Shown here: positions 58,135 to 63,969 of the stretch, piece after piece
Position numbering within the stretch: position 1 is the first letter of the stretch
How the letters are laid out: each line of letters starts with the position of its first letter
DNA from: a virus
Reading direction: 5' to 3' (one strand)
Virus record (IMG/VR): IMGVR_UViG_3300022205_000001
Location: 104,077 to 168,076 of that record
Length of the DNA stretch: 64,000 bases
Notes under the pieces: model-generated
Told to the model about the DNA's origin: nothing
The model's input: only the letters and a program-made list of their open reading frames with translations
Database searches by the model: none
Program-made: the position numbers and the translations under genes

Positions 58135-58968
58135 GGTGGGGTCTCTTATAGAGCGATCACAACCCCCTCTCGCTTTAGCTGAAACTTTTAGAGCGTCAGT
58201 CAGCCATCTTCGCTATCAGGTGCCTAGGTCCTCAGTTATTCCCCGGCAGGGAGGACTCCACGATAATTGCCGGGCCAGATGTTCCCATGTCTGCACCTGT
58301 TGGGGAACCCACGAATCGATCCGGTCCTCTTGGGAGCGGAAAATCTAGGGGTCAGTGATTTTAGTGGTCCCACCCCCAAGCCCCACCCTGCACTCCGTTC
58401 TCCGTCGCAAGGACCATGAACTTGCACAGGTCAGAGAATCTTAAGCTTCTCCGATAGGAAACCTTTGTTATGGCAGTGTTTCGTCTGCCTTAGTGCAGTC
58501 TTCCCTTTTACAAGAATGGAATCAACCCAGTGGTCAGCTTCCCTGCACATTCTATTTCTTTGAGTGCGAAAGGTGAACTAGAGGTTCCTCGTTCAGCTTC
58601 CTGAAAGATTAGCCAACCTTGCTGGCATCTCTTTCCTTCAGCACCGGACCGTATTTCTTCCCTCGGTGCCTGTGTCGCTTTGGGCGCGGTTATCACTCTA
58701 TAGTGGCCGCAGCAAGTTACCCGCCGTTCTTGTCGCATTGGGGCGCTTGCCTCACCCCGCCGATTTTATTGTAGGATCGCCCGTGCTGCGCGGGTTCTGA
58801 TCAGTGTTTTCCCCATGAATCGTATACTATTCATGGGCACTATTGGGTGCTACCCCAATTACATCCTACAATATTTACTCAAACTCTTTTGTCTATCAAG
58901 CGACAGATTCGCCTCTAGGCGCTTTATTGATCCGATTGGGATCGCTTATTCTGTCGCTCATTCATCAT
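58135..58968 (-). ncRNA. Large structured non-coding RNA, ~830 nt (GOLLD/ROOL-like candidate)
   Basis: An 830-base stretch with no credible gene but dense helices. Near the 5' end gcgacag (58900) pairs with ctgtcgc (58951). A perfect 11-bp helix (58767-58777 with 58863-58873) encloses CCCATGAAT/ATTCATGGG and CCCG/CGGG hairpins. Further stems include CACT/AGTG, GCACCG/CGGTGC, GCCA/TGGC, GGAGAA/TTCTC, AGGTGC/GCACCT and CCGGCA/TGCCGG. It follows directly after a strong promoter. Size, structure and location in a phage tRNA array match GOLLD or ROOL RNAs; I cannot confirm a family. Confidence 0.6.
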
Positions 58969-58974
58969 ATTAAG

Positions 58975-59003
58975 AGTATAACAGACTCATTCTATCCTGT
59001 CAA
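58975..59003 (-). promoter_or_regulatory. Strong sigma70 promoter for the large ncRNA and downstream tRNAs
   Basis: Minus strand TTGACA, 17 bases, TATACT with TGT before the -10 and an A/T-tract-rich region upstream (UP-element-like). The start site falls at about 58968, just before the first helix of the large RNA. Confidence 0.85.
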
Positions 59004-59147
59004 GGGTCTTTTTGCACTTTTTTCAAAAATATTTTTCTCAATACTTTCAAGCACTTAGAAATCGTCCCTTTTCGCTATAGGGGATTATCCTCTTATCCAA
59101 AAACACCGCCTATAAGCCGGTTTTGACCGTTTTTCGAGCATCCTATA

Positions 59148-59236
59148 TGGTACACCCGTATGGAATCGAACCATATCAAGCCGGTAATCTGCCGGGAAGG
59201 ACTTATAAGGTCCTCTTGCCTCCAAGGCGCGGGTGC
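59148..59236 (-). tRNA. tRNA with UAU (Ile) anticodon and long variable arm
   Basis: Acceptor GCACCCG/CGGGTGT, A73, anticodon loop CTTATAA on AGGAC/GTCCT, T-arm TATGG-TTCGATT-CCATA, encoded CCA. A ~20-base variable arm (CCGG...CCGG) makes it class II, unusual for Ile. The D-arm is very short. Confidence 0.75.
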
Positions 59237-59243
59237 ATCTATT

Positions 59244-59319
59244 TGGTGCCTGTGAGAGGATTTGAACCTCTACTTCACGGCTTCTAAGACCGTTGACTCT
59301 GCCGTTGGTCTACACAGGC
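59244..59319 (-). tRNA. tRNA-Leu (UAG), class I-sized
   Basis: Acceptor GCCTGTG/CACAGGC, A73, anticodon loop CTTAGAA on ACGGT/GCCGT, short variable loop, D-arm shared with the other Leu tRNAs, encoded CCA. Confidence 0.85.
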
Positions 59320-59324
59320 ATAGT

Positions 59325-59398
59325 TGGTGCCGGTAGAAGGAATTGCACCTTCTCAGAATGACTTATGAAATCATCTGGCTTCGCTTGTGCTTACCGGC
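59325..59398 (-). tRNA. tRNA (CAU), Met or Ile2
   Basis: Acceptor GCCGGTA/TACCGGC, anticodon loop TTCATAA on ATGAT/GTCAT, T-loop TGCAATT type, A73, encoded CCA. No three-GC initiator stem, so elongator Met or, if lysidine-modified, Ile. Confidence 0.87.
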
Positions 59399-59969
59399 TA
59401 TTGTTATACCGCTTTAGCCCTTCACTTATCTTTTGTTTATAATCATCAGAAAGTGTTTTACCTTTATTCCAAGGAATGCGGCCTTTCTGTGATTCACTCA
59501 TCTTTCTCTTCGTTTCTTCAGAATGACGTTTGCCTATGAATCCATTCTTCATCAAACCATTTCGCCATGCTTCTATTGACTTTTCAGAACATATTCGTTT
59601 TGTTTTTTCCGTGTGGGTCTTACCTAAAAAAGGTCGTGCTTTCTTGCCGCCTGCCGACTGAAGGGCTTTCCATTGTTCAGGTGTTTTTACATTATTCGCA
59701 TAATCCCACCCACCAAACCCACCTTGCTTGAGATTATAGGTATGTGGTCCCAAAACTACTAACTCTTTTTCCTTCTGAAACATTTCCTCAGAAGTATTTG
59801 CTTCAAACAGGATTTCCCTAATGAAGTTATTAGCACCATACTTCTCAATGGCTCGTTTGAGAAGAGTTCCTGACCCCAGGTACCCATCATCACGATCTTG
59901 TGTTTGGTGAGAGCCAATGTAAAACTTTCCATTCACTAAGTTTGTTGTTTTATAGACCAAATAGAGCAT
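59391..59969 (-). CDS. GIY-YIG homing endonuclease
   Basis: 192 residues. VYKTTNLVNGKFYIGSHQTQ is the GIY-YIG start; the catalytic domain runs to ~90. The C-terminal half has NUMOD3-like repeats (FLGKTHTEKTKR, FIGKRHSEETKRKMSESQ, PWNKGKTLSDDYKQKISEG). SegA-type free-standing mobile gene in the tRNA array; its stop lies inside the tRNA(CAU) end. Confidence 0.93.
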   Translation of the reverse strand: MLYLVYKTTNLVNGKFYIGSHQTQDRDDGYLGSGTLLKRAIEKYGANNFIREILFEANTSEEMFQKEKELVVLGPHTYNLKQGGFGGWDYANNVKTPEQWKALQSAGGKKARPFLGKTHTEKTKRICSEKSIEAWRNGLMKNGFIGKRHSEETKRKMSESQKGRIPWNKGKTLSDDYKQKISEGLKRYNNSR

Positions 59970-60000
59970 ATTAGTACCTCCTATGCGCTATTTAGTCTTA

Positions 60001-60075
60001 TGTAGCGGGCCACCGGAGTTGCACCGGGAACATAAGGTTATGGGCCTTATCGGGTCACTGTCCCCTGCCACCCGC
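60001..60075 (-). tRNA. tRNA (CAU) with C33 and no encoded CCA
   Basis: Acceptor GCGGGTG/GGCCCGC (one imperfect pair), anticodon loop CCCATAA on TAAGG/CCTTA, T-loop TGCAACT. The 3' end reads TACA instead of CCA. Met, initiator or Ile2 identity is open. Confidence 0.7.
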
Positions 60076-60080
60076 AAACT

Positions 60081-60157
60081 TGGTGCCTCTGGTAGGATTT
60101 GAACCTTCACTAAACAGGCTCTCGACCTGCCGACTCTGCCAATTGGTCTACAGAGGC
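60081..60157 (-). tRNA. tRNA-Leu (GAG), class I-sized, C33
   Basis: Acceptor GCCTCTG/CAGAGGC, A73, anticodon loop TCGAGAG on GCAGG/CCTGT, short variable loop, encoded CCA. Confidence 0.8.
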
Positions 60158-60161
60158 AATA

Positions 60162-60246
60162 TCATGGACAGAGTATTCTACCACTTGAACTACTAGCAGT
60201 GTGTAGCTGCTAACCAGGGCATTGAAACCTGGATCTCTCCGCTTAT
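60162..60246 (-). tRNA. Probable circularly permuted tRNA (anticodon probably CAU)
   Basis: In transcription order the 3' half comes first: anticodon 3' stem CGGAG, a T-arm-like CCAGG-TTTCAATGC-CCTGG, acceptor 3' strand TTAGCAG. After a 7-base linker comes the 5' half: acceptor 5' strand CTGCTAG, TA, D-arm GTTC-AAGTGGTA-GAAT, A, anticodon 5' stem CTCTG, then TCCATGA. The halves fit each other: acceptor 7/7 pairs, anticodon stem 5/5 (one G-U each). No CCA is encoded. The anticodon lies near the break; TCCATGA suggests CAU. Confidence 0.6.
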
Positions 60247-60321
60247 TGGTCTAGGCGACAGGATTCGCACCTGCATGGTCCCCGCCCCAAACGGGGTGGT
60301 CCACTCTTGACCCACGCCTAG
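60247..60321 (-). tRNA. tRNA-Pro (UGG)
   Basis: Acceptor CTAGGCG/CGCCTAG, anticodon loop TTTGGGG on CCCCG/CGGGG, T-arm GCAGG-TGCGAAT-CCTGT, encoded CCA. Confidence 0.9.
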
Positions 60322-60326
60322 ATATT

Positions 60327-60401
60327 TGGCGCTCCCTACGGGTATCGATCCCGTTCCTGAAGCTTGAAAGGCTTCCGACCTAGCCAGTAGTCGAAGGGAG
60401 C
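60327..60401 (-). tRNA. tRNA-Glu (UUC)
   Basis: Acceptor GCTCCCT/AGGGAGC with G73, anticodon loop CTTTCAA on GAAGC/GCTTC, T-loop ATCGATA as in tRNA-Glu(CUC), encoded CCA. A target for s2U34. Confidence 0.9.
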
Positions 60402-60412
60402 ATATTCAATTT

Positions 60413-60487
60413 TGGTGGACCGACCGGGCTTCGCTCCCGGCTCTCAACATTGCAAGTGTTGTGTTTTCCTGAATAAACTATCAGCCC
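60413..60487 (-). tRNA. tRNA-Ala (UGC), copy 1
   Basis: Acceptor GGGCTGA/TCGGTCC, A73, anticodon loop CTTGCAA on CAACA/TGTTG, encoded CCA. Confidence 0.87.
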
Positions 60488-60492
60488 ATATT

Positions 60493-60567
60493 TGGTGGAG
60501 GTTGGCGGTTCTGCCCCGCCGACTTCTCGGTGCAAGCGAGATGGTTTCCTAATTAGCCTAAACCCCC
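60493..60567 (-). tRNA. tRNA-Ala (UGC), copy 2
   Basis: Acceptor GGGGGTT/AACCTCC, A73, anticodon loop CTTGCAC on TCTCG/CGAGA, encoded CCA. The body differs from copy 1, so it is not a recent duplicate. Confidence 0.87.
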
Positions 60568-60576
60568 ATATTTTCT

Positions 60577-60706
60577 TTTAGCCCGTTCATTACTTCCACC
60601 TAAGCTTGGAAGACTGCCCTCACGGCAGCGAACGGAGCCTGCTTACCGGCTTGGGGTGATTGTGAGTAGCACTAGCCCTTTATCGGCTACGGTACATCTC
60701 ACGCCC
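60577..60706. ncRNA. Structured non-coding element, ~130 nt
   Basis: Plus-strand reading: CCGTTC/GAACGG enclosing CTTCCA/TGGAAG and CTGCC-CTCAC-GGCAG; then TTGGGG/CCCCAA enclosing TAGCC-CTTTATC-GGCTA. Strand unknown, presumably minus like its neighbours. No tRNA features or ORF. Confidence 0.4.
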
Positions 60707-60723
60707 CAAACCTACATATTTTT

Positions 60724-60783
60724 GTTATCCTTTTACCCCGCCGTGTATAACGGGAACCGTATTAGGAGTTAGGAAAGGATAAC
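60724..60783. ncRNA. 60-nt element closed by a 10-bp stem
   Basis: gttatccttt (60724-60733) pairs perfectly with aaaggataac (60774-60783); an inner CCGT-TATAC-ACGG hairpin is present on the minus strand. Not recognisable as tRNA or terminator. Confidence 0.35.
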
Positions 60784-60788
60784 TCTCT

Positions 60789-60863
60789 TGGGGTGTCTGG
60801 TGGGCCAACGCACCCACATACCCAGGGCCACAACCTGGTACCTTACTCTTAGGTTACAGACAC
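60789..60863 (-). tRNA. tRNA-His (GUG)
   Basis: Acceptor GTGTCTG/CAGACAC with C73, anticodon loop TTGTGGC on CCAGG/CCTGG, T-arm GTGGG...CCCAC, encoded CCA. The -1 base in the DNA is T rather than the usual G. Confidence 0.87.
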
Positions 60864-60924
60864 AATCGATCTGGGTCCACGTAGGAGCCAGAAACTTTGG
60901 GATTCTTGTAAGGATGCATCAAGC

Positions 60925-60999
60925 TGGAGCCCATTGAGGGAATCGAACCCCCTTATCCGAGGTACAAACTCGGCGCATCACCATTTATGCTTAACGGGC
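60925..60999 (-). tRNA. tRNA-Thr (UGU)
   Basis: Acceptor GCCCGTT/AATGGGC with U73, anticodon loop TTTGTAC on CCGAG/CTCGG, T-loop TTCGATT, encoded CCA. Confidence 0.9.
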
Positions 61000-61322
61000 T
61001 AAAAACTCTTTCCTTCTTTGTACCTAACTCTACGAAAATGCCTACCCTTACCAATGTTCCTAGTCTTGTATGTTGGTGTCAACCCGTGACAATTGAGGCA
61101 CAGCAATCTAGTATTTTTCACAGAATCATTATCACTGTTACCGTCATCATGCTCAACATCTAAGGGAATAGGAACTCCATTCCATTCTTTCAATCCACAC
61201 TGTTGACATTGATACCCTCGCTCCTCTATCAGGTATTTGCGAAGAGTCTGAGGATTAAGGGATACGCATGTTCCCGCTAACCAAGATTTACGCATCTCCA
61301 CAAAATCTTTTCTATACGCCAT
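60999..61322 (-). CDS. HNH endonuclease (small, homing-type)
   Basis: 107 residues. QCQQCGLKEWNGVPIPLDVE, HDDGNSDNDSVKNTRLLCLN and CHGLTPTYKTRN give the zinc-finger-HNH layout. Basic C-terminus. Stop shares one base with tRNA-Thr(UGU). A free-standing mobile nuclease is likely. Confidence 0.85.
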   Translation of the reverse strand: MAYRKDFVEMRKSWLAGTCVSLNPQTLRKYLIEERGYQCQQCGLKEWNGVPIPLDVEHDDGNSDNDSVKNTRLLCLNCHGLTPTYKTRNIGKGRHFRRVRYKEGKSF

Positions 61323-61342
61323 ATTGATCTTACCAACAAGTT

Positions 61343-61460
61343 TCTGTTGACAACGGATGCAGGATTTCTGCGTGTCCTCCCCTTACAGGCGACTGGGCTA
61401 CCTGCACAACCCCTGGTACCTTGGAGTCTGCTTGGTGTTTACATCAATCCGTTATGTCAA
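61343..61460. ncRNA. Structured element with long terminal stem
   Basis: ttgacaacggat near 61346 pairs with atccgttatgtcaa near 61448 (12 bp, two-base bulge). Inside, GTGCAGG pairs with CCTGCAT around a short core with a tRNA-like TAGCCC. Too short for a tRNA. The right part overlaps the end of the HNH gene. Confidence 0.3.
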
Positions 61461-61976
61461 TTCTGCCGTCCAATACAAATAATCACGCCAGGTCTCTGGC
61501 ATTGTTCGCAATCCAATCGTGACCGTCACGACCTGCGCCCACTGAGGCTGCTTCGGCTTGCGAATCAACTTCATCCTCGCCTGTTCCGGTGTGCGTCCCG
61601 CCTTGCGGGAATTACAATCCACACACGCCGTCACAATGTTGTCCCAGGACTTCACGCCACCCTGAGTCACTGGCTTGACGTGATCGAACGTCAACTCTTC
61701 TGATTTAAACTTCTCTCCGCAATACTGACATGACCAGTTATCCCTAGTGAAGATATTCAATCGCGTAAACTTCACCGGAATTTTACGCTTCAATCTCACC
61801 GGCATCAACATACGGATAACCGATGGGATCTTCATCGTGAAAGAGATCGAATGAATTTCTTCGTTATGTTCCTCAATCACTTCTACCTTACCACTCCATA
61901 AAAGAGTAATGGCTCGTTGCCAGGTTACAATTTGTAGTGGTTCATAATGTGCATTAAGAACTAGCGTATGATTCAT
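61452..61976 (-). CDS. HNH endonuclease of the widespread NHTLVLNAHYEPL family
   Basis: 174 residues from ATG 61976 (gggatg upstream): MNHTLVLNAHYEPLQIVTWQ ... SCQYCGEKFKSEELTFDHVK, then PVTQGGVKSWDNIVTACVDC. The first ~90 residues and the CxxC-HNH-CxxC core match a family common in bacteria and phages. Probably mobile or defensive; target unknown. Confidence 0.88.
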   Translation of the reverse strand: MNHTLVLNAHYEPLQIVTWQRAITLLWSGKVEVIEEHNEEIHSISFTMKIPSVIRMLMPVRLKRKIPVKFTRLNIFTRDNWSCQYCGEKFKSEELTFDHVKPVTQGGVKSWDNIVTACVDCNSRKAGRTPEQARMKLIRKPKQPQWAQVVTVTIGLRTMPETWRDYLYWTAELT

Positions 61977-62526
61977 GATGCATCCCTTTTTTACAATTGT
62001 CAAAATGGTACCGCTTCATCCCAGGTATCCCACCAACTTTATGACAATTTGGGCATTCTATTCGCTTTTGTGCTTTGCCCCTCATTCGTTCAGATTTCCT
62101 CAAATTTCTCTCTAACGAATGCTTTACTCCCCTCAATGTATCAGAAATCTTTTTTCTCGATTCTTCCGAAAATGTCTTTCCTAATCGATATGAATTTCCC
62201 TGGATTCTTTCTGCTTGAGCTTGCCTCCGTTCCGGTGTATGAGGAGGCATTTTCTTTCCTTTAGCATGTTGGTTGCCCTTCATATACTCAGAAGCAACCA
62301 TTCTCTGAACATCGCCTTTACTTATCTTACCTGACATCATCAATGCTGCTAAACGATCATACTCACTTCCATTCAATTCATAGAGTAGTTCATGTGCCTG
62401 TATATGTTGTTCCAGGGTCAACCAAACCACATTATCTGACGCATTGTAATCCCTATCGTATCTAGTCACATTCGGATTGATTCTACTTTTCCATTCATGA
62501 AATGGAATTACATGATGTTTATACAT
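61954..62526 (-). CDS. HNH homing endonuclease with NUMOD3 repeats
   Basis: 190 residues. YKHHVIPFHEWK ... NASDNVVWLTLEQHIQAHEL is the HNH core; GNSYRLGKTFSEESRKKISD, then TLRGVKHS, is a NUMOD3-type DNA-binding segment; ECPNCHKVG ... HFDNC is a C-terminal zinc finger. It overlaps the previous HNH gene start by 23 bases. Confidence 0.87.
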   Translation of the reverse strand: MYKHHVIPFHEWKSRINPNVTRYDRDYNASDNVVWLTLEQHIQAHELLYELNGSEYDRLAALMMSGKISKGDVQRMVASEYMKGNQHAKGKKMPPHTPERRQAQAERIQGNSYRLGKTFSEESRKKISDTLRGVKHSLERNLRKSERMRGKAQKRIECPNCHKVGGIPGMKRYHFDNCKKGMHHESYASS

Positions 62527-62541
62527 TCACACTCTTATAAA

Positions 62542-62615
62542 TGGCATGCCAGCGAGGAATCGAACCCCGGTCTTCTAGTTTGGAGCTAGAAATGTTCCCA
62601 CTACACCACCAGCAT
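62542..62615 (-). tRNA. tRNA-Trp (CCA)
   Basis: Acceptor ATGCTGG/CTGGCAT with G73, anticodon loop CTCCAAA on TCTAG/CTAGA, T-loop TTCGATT, encoded CCA. Confidence 0.9.
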
Positions 62616-62620
62616 ATTAA

Positions 62621-62698
62621 TGGCTCCGGTCCCAGGGATCGAACCTGGCTCGTTCTCCGTTAACAGCGGAGCGCACTCACCCTGAATGCTAGACCGGA
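62621..62698 (-). tRNA. tRNA-Asn (GUU)
   Basis: Acceptor TCCGGTC/GACCGGA with G73, anticodon loop CTGTTAA on CTCCG/CGGAG, T-loop TTCGATC, encoded CCA. Confidence 0.9.
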
Positions 62699-62716
62699 AT
62701 ACACTCTATTCAATTT

Positions 62717-62790
62717 TGGTACGCCCTCATGGTACTGCCCCATGTACTCCCGCTAATCAGGCGAGCGCCTCACTTTTTGGCCTAGAGCGT
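62717..62790 (-). tRNA. tRNA-Ile (GAU)
   Basis: Acceptor ACGCTCT/AGGGCGT, A73, anticodon loop CTGATTA on CTCGC/GCGGG, encoded CCA. Confidence 0.87.
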
Positions 62791-62798
62791 ATAATCTT

Positions 62799-62872
62799 TG
62801 GTGGAGCCATACGGAATCGCACCGTAATTTCCACGTTGCCGACGTGGTATAATCCTTTTATATCATGGCCCC
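62799..62872 (-). tRNA. tRNA-Ala (GGC) with C33
   Basis: Acceptor GGGGCCA/TGGCTCC, A73, anticodon loop TCGGCAA on CCACG/CGTGG, T-loop TGCGATT, encoded CCA. First tRNA of the array in transcription order. Confidence 0.85.
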
Positions 62873-62877
62873 TTATA

Positions 62878-62912
62878 AACAAAAAGCCGAAGGGTTTGTC
62901 TCCCCTTCGGCT
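62878..62912 (-). terminator. Rho-independent terminator ahead of the tRNA array
   Basis: A 10-bp perfect stem agccgaaggg/cccttcggct (62885-62894 with 62903-62912) followed on the minus strand by TTTTTG. It sits between the promoter at 63110 and the first tRNA. Confidence 0.82.
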
Positions 62913-62963
62913 CTACTTTCTCTCTTCTCCCCTTGTAACATCGGGGAGTGATGCTACAAGTTC

Positions 62964-63077
62964 TTATGTATTTGCCTGTTCAATATTACCGAGAAACAAA
63001 TGCCATGCCGCTGGATACACGGGTGACATACTATCTAGTGTCCCTTTAGTTTCTTGATAACGGCTTCGTGAATCCAT
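62964..63077 (-). CDS. 37-residue peptide between promoter and terminator
   Basis: ATG 63077 with ggggag-like gggag seven bases upstream: MDSRSRYQETKGTLDSMSPV, then YPAAWHLFLGNIEQANT. It is the only ORF on the short transcript bounded by the 63110 promoter and 62878 terminator. An 11-bp hairpin (CTTGTAGCATC/GATGTTACAAG) follows it. It could be a leader peptide or a tiny early protein. Confidence 0.55.
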   Translation of the reverse strand: MDSRSRYQETKGTLDSMSPVYPAAWHLFLGNIEQANT

Positions 63078-63109
63078 AACTCCCTACTACTTGCTCGATG
63101 ATGTTTAAG

Positions 63110-63138
63110 AGTATAACACAGTTTCTTGTCCCTGTCAA
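63110..63138 (-). promoter_or_regulatory. Strong sigma70 promoter heading the tRNA array
   Basis: Minus strand TTGACA, 17 bases, TATACT with TGT before the -10 and A-tracts upstream. Same TGTTATACTC core as the promoters at 39356, 46019 and 58975. Confidence 0.87.
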
Positions 63139-63141
63139 GAG

Positions 63142-63149
63142 TATTTATA
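63142..63149 (-). promoter_or_regulatory. Late promoter box next to the early promoter
   Basis: TATAAATA followed by CTC on the minus strand, three bases upstream of the TTGACA of the early promoter. The same leader could be transcribed early and late. Confidence 0.5.
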
Positions 63150-63204
63150 CAACTTTTTTCTCAAAACCAGGTTTTTTGAAAATTTTTTTATCCTGGTATA
63201 CTTC

Positions 63205-63450
63205 CTACTTCCGTTCCTCAGGTCCTCCACAATAGATACACGTATCATGGGGAGGATCATCTAGATCATTATAAAGACAAATCCCCACAGGTGACGTAGG
63301 ACATTTCCAATTGTAATAGTCTGCAATACTCTTCATCCCCAAATGGTTATTCACTGAACAATGCTCACGCAAATGGGCAAAAATATCACGTTCAATCTGG
63401 CGCCTGGCTCTCAGTAGATCTTGCATTTTTTCCTGAGGTGTCATATGCAC
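63205..63450 (-). CDS. Small zinc-binding-type phage protein
   Basis: 81 residues (MHMTPQEKMQDLLRARRQIE ...). WKCPTSPVGIC and DTCIYCGGPEE hold four Cys, a probable zinc site. An alternative start is ATG 63444. Overlaps the next gene by ten bases. Function unknown. Confidence 0.6.
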   Translation of the reverse strand: MHMTPQEKMQDLLRARRQIERDIFAHLREHCSVNNHLGMKSIADYYNWKCPTSPVGICLYNDLDDPPHDTCIYCGGPEERK

Positions 63451-63680
63451 TCCCTAAAATGCTCATTCAACAATGCCGAATCCTCTTTCGGTCTAGACTT
63501 CAAATTCAACGACACACTCCGACCAAAAGCCTCCCATTTGCCATCCCTAACCAATGCAAACCCGGCACTCACCGATTCATGATCCCGACCAAACTTCTGG
63601 ACCGTACTATGATTGATCGTCTCGCGGAACAACAGCGGTACCTCTTCACCCAATTCATTTCTAACGACCACATATTTCAT
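63441..63680 (-). CDS. Conserved small phage protein
   Basis: 79 residues. MKYVVVRNELGEEVPLLFRE ... VSAGFALV ... SVSLNLKSRPKED fits a family of small beta proteins found in many phages. No enzyme motif. Confidence 0.6.
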   Translation of the reverse strand: MKYVVVRNELGEEVPLLFRETINHSTVQKFGRDHESVSAGFALVRDGKWEAFGRSVSLNLKSRPKEDSALLNEHFRECI

Positions 63681-63732
63681 GATGCCCTCTTGATTTCATT
63701 GAGGAGTGATTTTGCTTCTGACAACTTCCTCT

Positions 63733-63969
63733 TTATTTGAACAATAGTCGCAACAGAATCTTTTGACGAACCATCCAACCCTTTTTTAGATTCTCCCGAT
63801 ATTCTTCATCCATCACTTTGCCGTTGACCAGGACTTTATAGAAGTCCACTTGCTTAGGCGACGGCGCATTCGGTCCAACCATCACAAAAGAAAACCCATC
63901 TGTTTTTCCCTGCGCCTGGTCCTGAACCGTCTCAAGATTTCGTCCTAGTGCTTCGCTCAACATCCCCAT
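63733..63969 (-). CDS. Small phage protein
   Basis: 78 residues from ATG 63969, chosen because aaagggg lies seven bases upstream (MGMLSEALGRNLETVQDQAQ ... VGPNAPSPKQVDFYKVLVNG). An ATG at 63993 near the window edge is possible. Not recognised. Confidence 0.5.
   Translation of the reverse strand: MGMLSEALGRNLETVQDQAQGKTDGFSFVMVGPNAPSPKQVDFYKVLVNGKVMDEEYRENLKKGWMVRQKILLRLLFK

Noticed and set aside
58508-58738. A 76-codon minus-strand frame inside the giant RNA
   Set aside because: No ribosome binding site and no protein-like pattern; the DNA is constrained by RNA helices instead.
58135-58968. Group I or group II intron
   Set aside because: No domain V-type GAGC hairpin, no recognisable P/Q/R/S core, and no interrupted gene at the borders.
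61347-61352. TTGACA on the plus strand as a promoter
   Set aside because: It is one arm of a long inverted repeat and has no suitable -10 at 16-18 bases; the flanking genes run the other way.
50715-62872. CRISPR array
   Set aside because: The regular spacing of similar GGATTTGAACCC-type words comes from tRNA T-arms, not from direct repeats with unique spacers.
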